Assembly (NCBI RefSeq): GCF_016482785.1
Contig: NZ_JAEMXM010000010.1
Location: 116,716 to 180,715, forward strand
DNA: 64,000 bases
Direction of reading: 5' to 3'
Source: Paenibacillus alkalitolerans
Lineage (GTDB): Bacteria > Bacillota > Bacilli > Paenibacillales > YIM-B00363
Made by a program: the position numbers and the translations under genes
The notes under the pieces: generated by a model
Database searches by the model: none
What the model saw: only the letters and a program-made list of their open reading frames with translations
What the model was told of the DNA's origin: nothing
Shown here: one piece after another, positions 62,194 to 64,000 of the stretch
Layout of the letters: the number at the start of each line of letters is the position of its first letter
Numbering within the stretch: position 1 is the stretch's first letter

Positions 62194-63050
62194 CGAACGG
62201 CAGCTCCTTTCTTCGCTTTCAGGGCGTTCACGCAATCGATTCCCGGATCCTTGCAGCCGAGCGCGACGTCCGCTTCGCCGTAAAACCCGTGAAAATCGCT
62301 GCCGCCCGTCATAATCAGCCCATATTGTTCTGCGTACTCCCTGGCTCTTGCTTCGTCTTGTGGCCCGTGCAGCGGATGCCATACTTCAATGCCCGCCAAC
62401 CCGTTCTCCACCAACTCCGGTACGGCTTCGAAATTGCCGTATTGCCCCGGATGGGCGAGCGCCGGAATTCCGCCCGCTTGCAAAACGGCCTGGATCGCCA
62501 ATCGCGCGTCAACATACTTCATTGGGACGAATGCGATGCCCGGCGCCTCCCCGTTCTGCCCGCGCGAGAACAGCTCTTTGTACAAATCGCCGTAAATCGT
62601 GCTTGCATAGCCGTTGTCGAGCAAGGCGTGCATAATATGCTGCTTGTACACTCCCGTACCGCCGGCGGCATATTTCTCGACTTGCTCCCAAGTAATGTTA
62701 TAGCCGGCCTCGATCAGACGGTTTACCATGACATATGACGCATGATGGCGCATGTCCAACAGCGGAGCGCAGATATCCTCCAGCGCGGAGTGCCCCGGTT
62801 CTATAAAGTAGCCGAGAATATGGACTCTCCTGTTTCTGGTGAAATCGTAGGCGGATATCTCGATTCCGGGAATGATTTCCAGTCCTTCTCTACTACCCGC
62901 TTCCACCATTTGTCCCAAACCTTGCGTTGTGTCGTGGTTCGTTATCGCCAAACAGCCGACGCCTTCCAGCTTGGCCAGATCTATAATCTCTCGTAAGGAC
63001 ATGGAACAGTCCGATACGTCGGTATGGCAGTGCAAATCGACCTTCACCAA
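62190..63050 (-). CDS. PHP-domain cyclic phosphodiesterase of C-P lyase operons (PhnPP-like)
   Basis: A 286-residue PHP-fold metal phosphoesterase: DLHCHTDVSDCSMSLREI, NHDTTQGL, IPGIEISAYD, ALAHPGQYG and GGSDFHGFYG supply the ligands. Such enzymes in phn operons open 5-phosphoribosyl 1,2-cyclic phosphate, the C-P lyase product, to ribose 5-phosphate and phosphate. It would thus replace PhnP and PhnN, which are absent. TTG at 63050 is chosen because GGAG lies 9 bases upstream; an in-frame TTG at 63098 has no ribosome site. It is the first gene of the operon. Confidence 0.85.
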   Translation of the reverse strand: MVKVDLHCHTDVSDCSMSLREIIDLAKLEGVGCLAITNHDTTQGLGQMVEAGSREGLEIIPGIEISAYDFTRNRRVHILGYFIEPGHSALEDICAPLLDMRHHASYVMVNRLIEAGYNITWEQVEKYAAGGTGVYKQHIMHALLDNGYASTIYGDLYKELFSRGQNGEAPGIAFVPMKYVDARLAIQAVLQAGGIPALAHPGQYGNFEAVPELVENGLAGIEVWHPLHGPQDEARAREYAEQYGLIMTGGSDFHGFYGEADVALGCKDPGIDCVNALKAKKGAAVR

Positions 63051-63106
63051 TGGCTCACACTCCAGAAACAATTTTTTGTCATCGTAACTTGGTGCCAAGT
63101 AACAAG

Positions 63107-63145
63107 GGTTATGCCAGTGTAAAACCGGTATTAAGATCTTGTAAA
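63107..63145 (-). promoter_or_regulatory. Four-repeat Pho box of the phn operon
   Basis: On the minus strand TTTACA, TTAATA, TTTACA and ATAACC start at 63145, 63134, 63123 and 63112, an exact 11-base period with 5-base gaps. This matches PhoP-binding direct repeats of Bacillus. It lies about 57 bases before the first phn start. Confidence 0.8.
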
Positions 63146-63229
63146 TTTAAGTCCGCCGCTGCACAGGCAAGCGGGGTCGTCTTCGTGACAGGACCGCTCA
63201 ACATGTCGGTTTGCGGGCGAAAAAATAAA

Positions 63230-63412
63230 GGAACTGCAGGCACTTATTTGGCCGGAAAAAGCCGCCGCCGAAAAAATAGCGGAACTGGGGTCGCTTATTT
63301 GGCCGGTTTCAGGGGGAAACACCCTAAAATCCAGCCAATAAGTGCCTGCAGTTCCGCTATTTTTGCCAACAAGCCCGGTTTTCGCCAAATAAGTCCCTGT
63401 ACTTCCTTAAAG
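63230..63412. repeat. Composite intergenic repeat E, copy 2 (about 183 bp)
   Basis: Same four-block layout as at 51271: GGAACTGCAGGCACTTATTTG, GGAACTGGGGTCGCTTATTTGG, CCAATAAGTGCCTGCAGTTCC and CCAAATAAGTCCCTGTACTTCC. The two copies are similar in order and spacing, so they are one element family. Confidence 0.85.
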
Positions 63413-63598
63413 AAAATTGATACCACAAGTGGGGAACGAGCAGAGAGCACAACCATCTGCGGGGAGCTAGCAGGGAACGATCTGAGAGAGCAACTACCGG
63501 CGAACGATTGAATAGTGCAGCCACGAGAAGGGACAGGGAAATACACGCTGCAGATGAAAATTGTTAACGCACGCGGAAGTATTTGCTGATGAAAGATC
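63413..63598. repeat. Degenerate repeat unit related to the 3' tandem array
   Basis: AAAATTGATACCACAAGTGG and then GAGAGAGCAACTACCGGCG and GAACGATTGAATAGTGCAGC have near-copies at about 63817-64000. No gene is visible. Confidence 0.6.
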
Positions 63599-63609
63599 TC
63601 TCAAATTTC

Positions 63610-63815
63610 CTTTTGTGAACAATAGAGGATTTTCAAGTACTTATTTTTCGAAGATGGCAGGTGGCGTAGGTGAATAGGGGATTTTGGCGGACTTATTTTT
63701 TTCTGTAATCAGCTTCAAACGCGCTCTGGATGAGGAAATAAGTACGTCGGAGTCCCTTATGTATAACTTGGAAGGTTGTAACGGCTACAAATAGGTACCT
63801 GAAAATCCCTTAAAC
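63610..63815. repeat. Variant composite element (E-like)
   Basis: AGGATTTTCAAGTACTTATTTT and GGGGATTTTGGCGGACTTATTT face GGAAATAAGTACGTCGGAGTCCC and AAATAGGTACCTGAAAATCCC. Block order resembles element E but with different sequence. No gene is visible. Confidence 0.65.
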
Positions 63816-63844
63816 AAAATTGATGCCACGAGAGAGAGTGAGCG

Positions 63845-64000
63845 GAGAGAGCAACCACCGGCGGGAGCGATTGGAGGGAGCAACCACCAATGTGAACGAA
63901 CGGAGAGAGCAACCACCAATGTGAACGAACGGAGAGAGCAACCACCAACGTGAACGAGCGGAAAGAGCAACCAACAGCGGGAACGATTGAATCGTGCAGC
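63845..64000 (+). repeat. 29-bp tandem repeat array, five units to the window edge
   Basis: GCAACC anchors fall at 63851, 63880, 63909, 63938 and 63967, exactly 29 bases apart. The unit is AATGTGAACGAACGGAGAGAGCAACCACC with slight changes. There are no unique spacers, so it is a minisatellite rather than a CRISPR array. It may continue past the window. Confidence 0.85.

Noticed and set aside
63845..64000. CRISPR array
   Set aside because: The 29-base units follow each other directly with no unique spacers, and no cas gene is in the window. It is a simple tandem repeat.

Overview
The window looks like the chromosome of a Bacillota bacterium of the Paenibacillus/Bacillus type. Strong GGAGG-type ribosome binding sites, frequent TTG/GTG starts, a T-box leader, PhoP-style direct repeats and Bacillus-like gene sets (puc, ywrAB-type chromate pair, YhgD/YhgE-type pair, YwbE) all point that way. 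No rRNA, tRNA gene, CRISPR array, prophage or intact insertion sequence was found.

Region 1 (1-16.2 kb) starts with a cut AraC-type response regulator and an orphan sugar-type binding protein. A large purine-ureide catabolic locus follows: an ABC importer, allantoinase, allantoate amidohydrolase, ureidoglycine-glyoxylate aminotransferase, an amidase and an FAH-family protein run on the minus strand. The regulator PucR is divergent from them, and a gamma-glutamyltranspeptidase-like hydrolase converges on pucR. Together these could take allantoin through allantoate, ureidoglycine and oxalurate to oxamate and oxalate. An Lrp-type regulator with a split chromate transporter closes the region.

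Region 2 (16.2-20.2 kb) is A+T-rich and looks acquired. It holds a HigB/HigA toxin-antitoxin module with a perfect 20+1+20 bp operator palindrome and a solitary OLD-family ATPase/TOPRIM nuclease. Copies of a short repeat flank the higBA part.

Region 3 (20.2-43.6 kb) is a run of small regulator-plus-effector units: MarR with a heterodimeric ABC exporter, a WYL regulator with an MFS pump, MarR with a 14-helix-type MFS pump, ArsR with an SRPBCC protein, PadR with MFS, TetR with an ABC-2 permease, AraC with EamA, MerR with an SDR, a PhoX-type phosphatase behind a Pho-box array, a peroxiredoxin, and an Ada fusion protein. A short conserved gene beside the SRPBCC/ArsR pair is broken by a small hairpin-rich insertion.

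Region 4 (43.6-51.2 kb) contains two cupins, a frameshifted HxlR regulator, a short alanyl-tRNA synthetase paralogue behind a T-box leader, and a MocR regulator divergent from an aldo/keto reductase.

Region 5 (51.3-63.1 kb) is a complete C-P lyase operon read on the minus strand: PHP-type cyclic phosphodiesterase, hexapeptide transferase, phnF, G, H, I, J, K, M, L, D, C, E, E, with a four-repeat Pho box upstream. Composite intergenic repeats lie at both ends, and the last kilobase is non-coding repetitive DNA ending in a 29-bp tandem array. The two Pho-box loci (PhoX phosphatase and C-P lyase) suggest a shared phosphate-starvation response.
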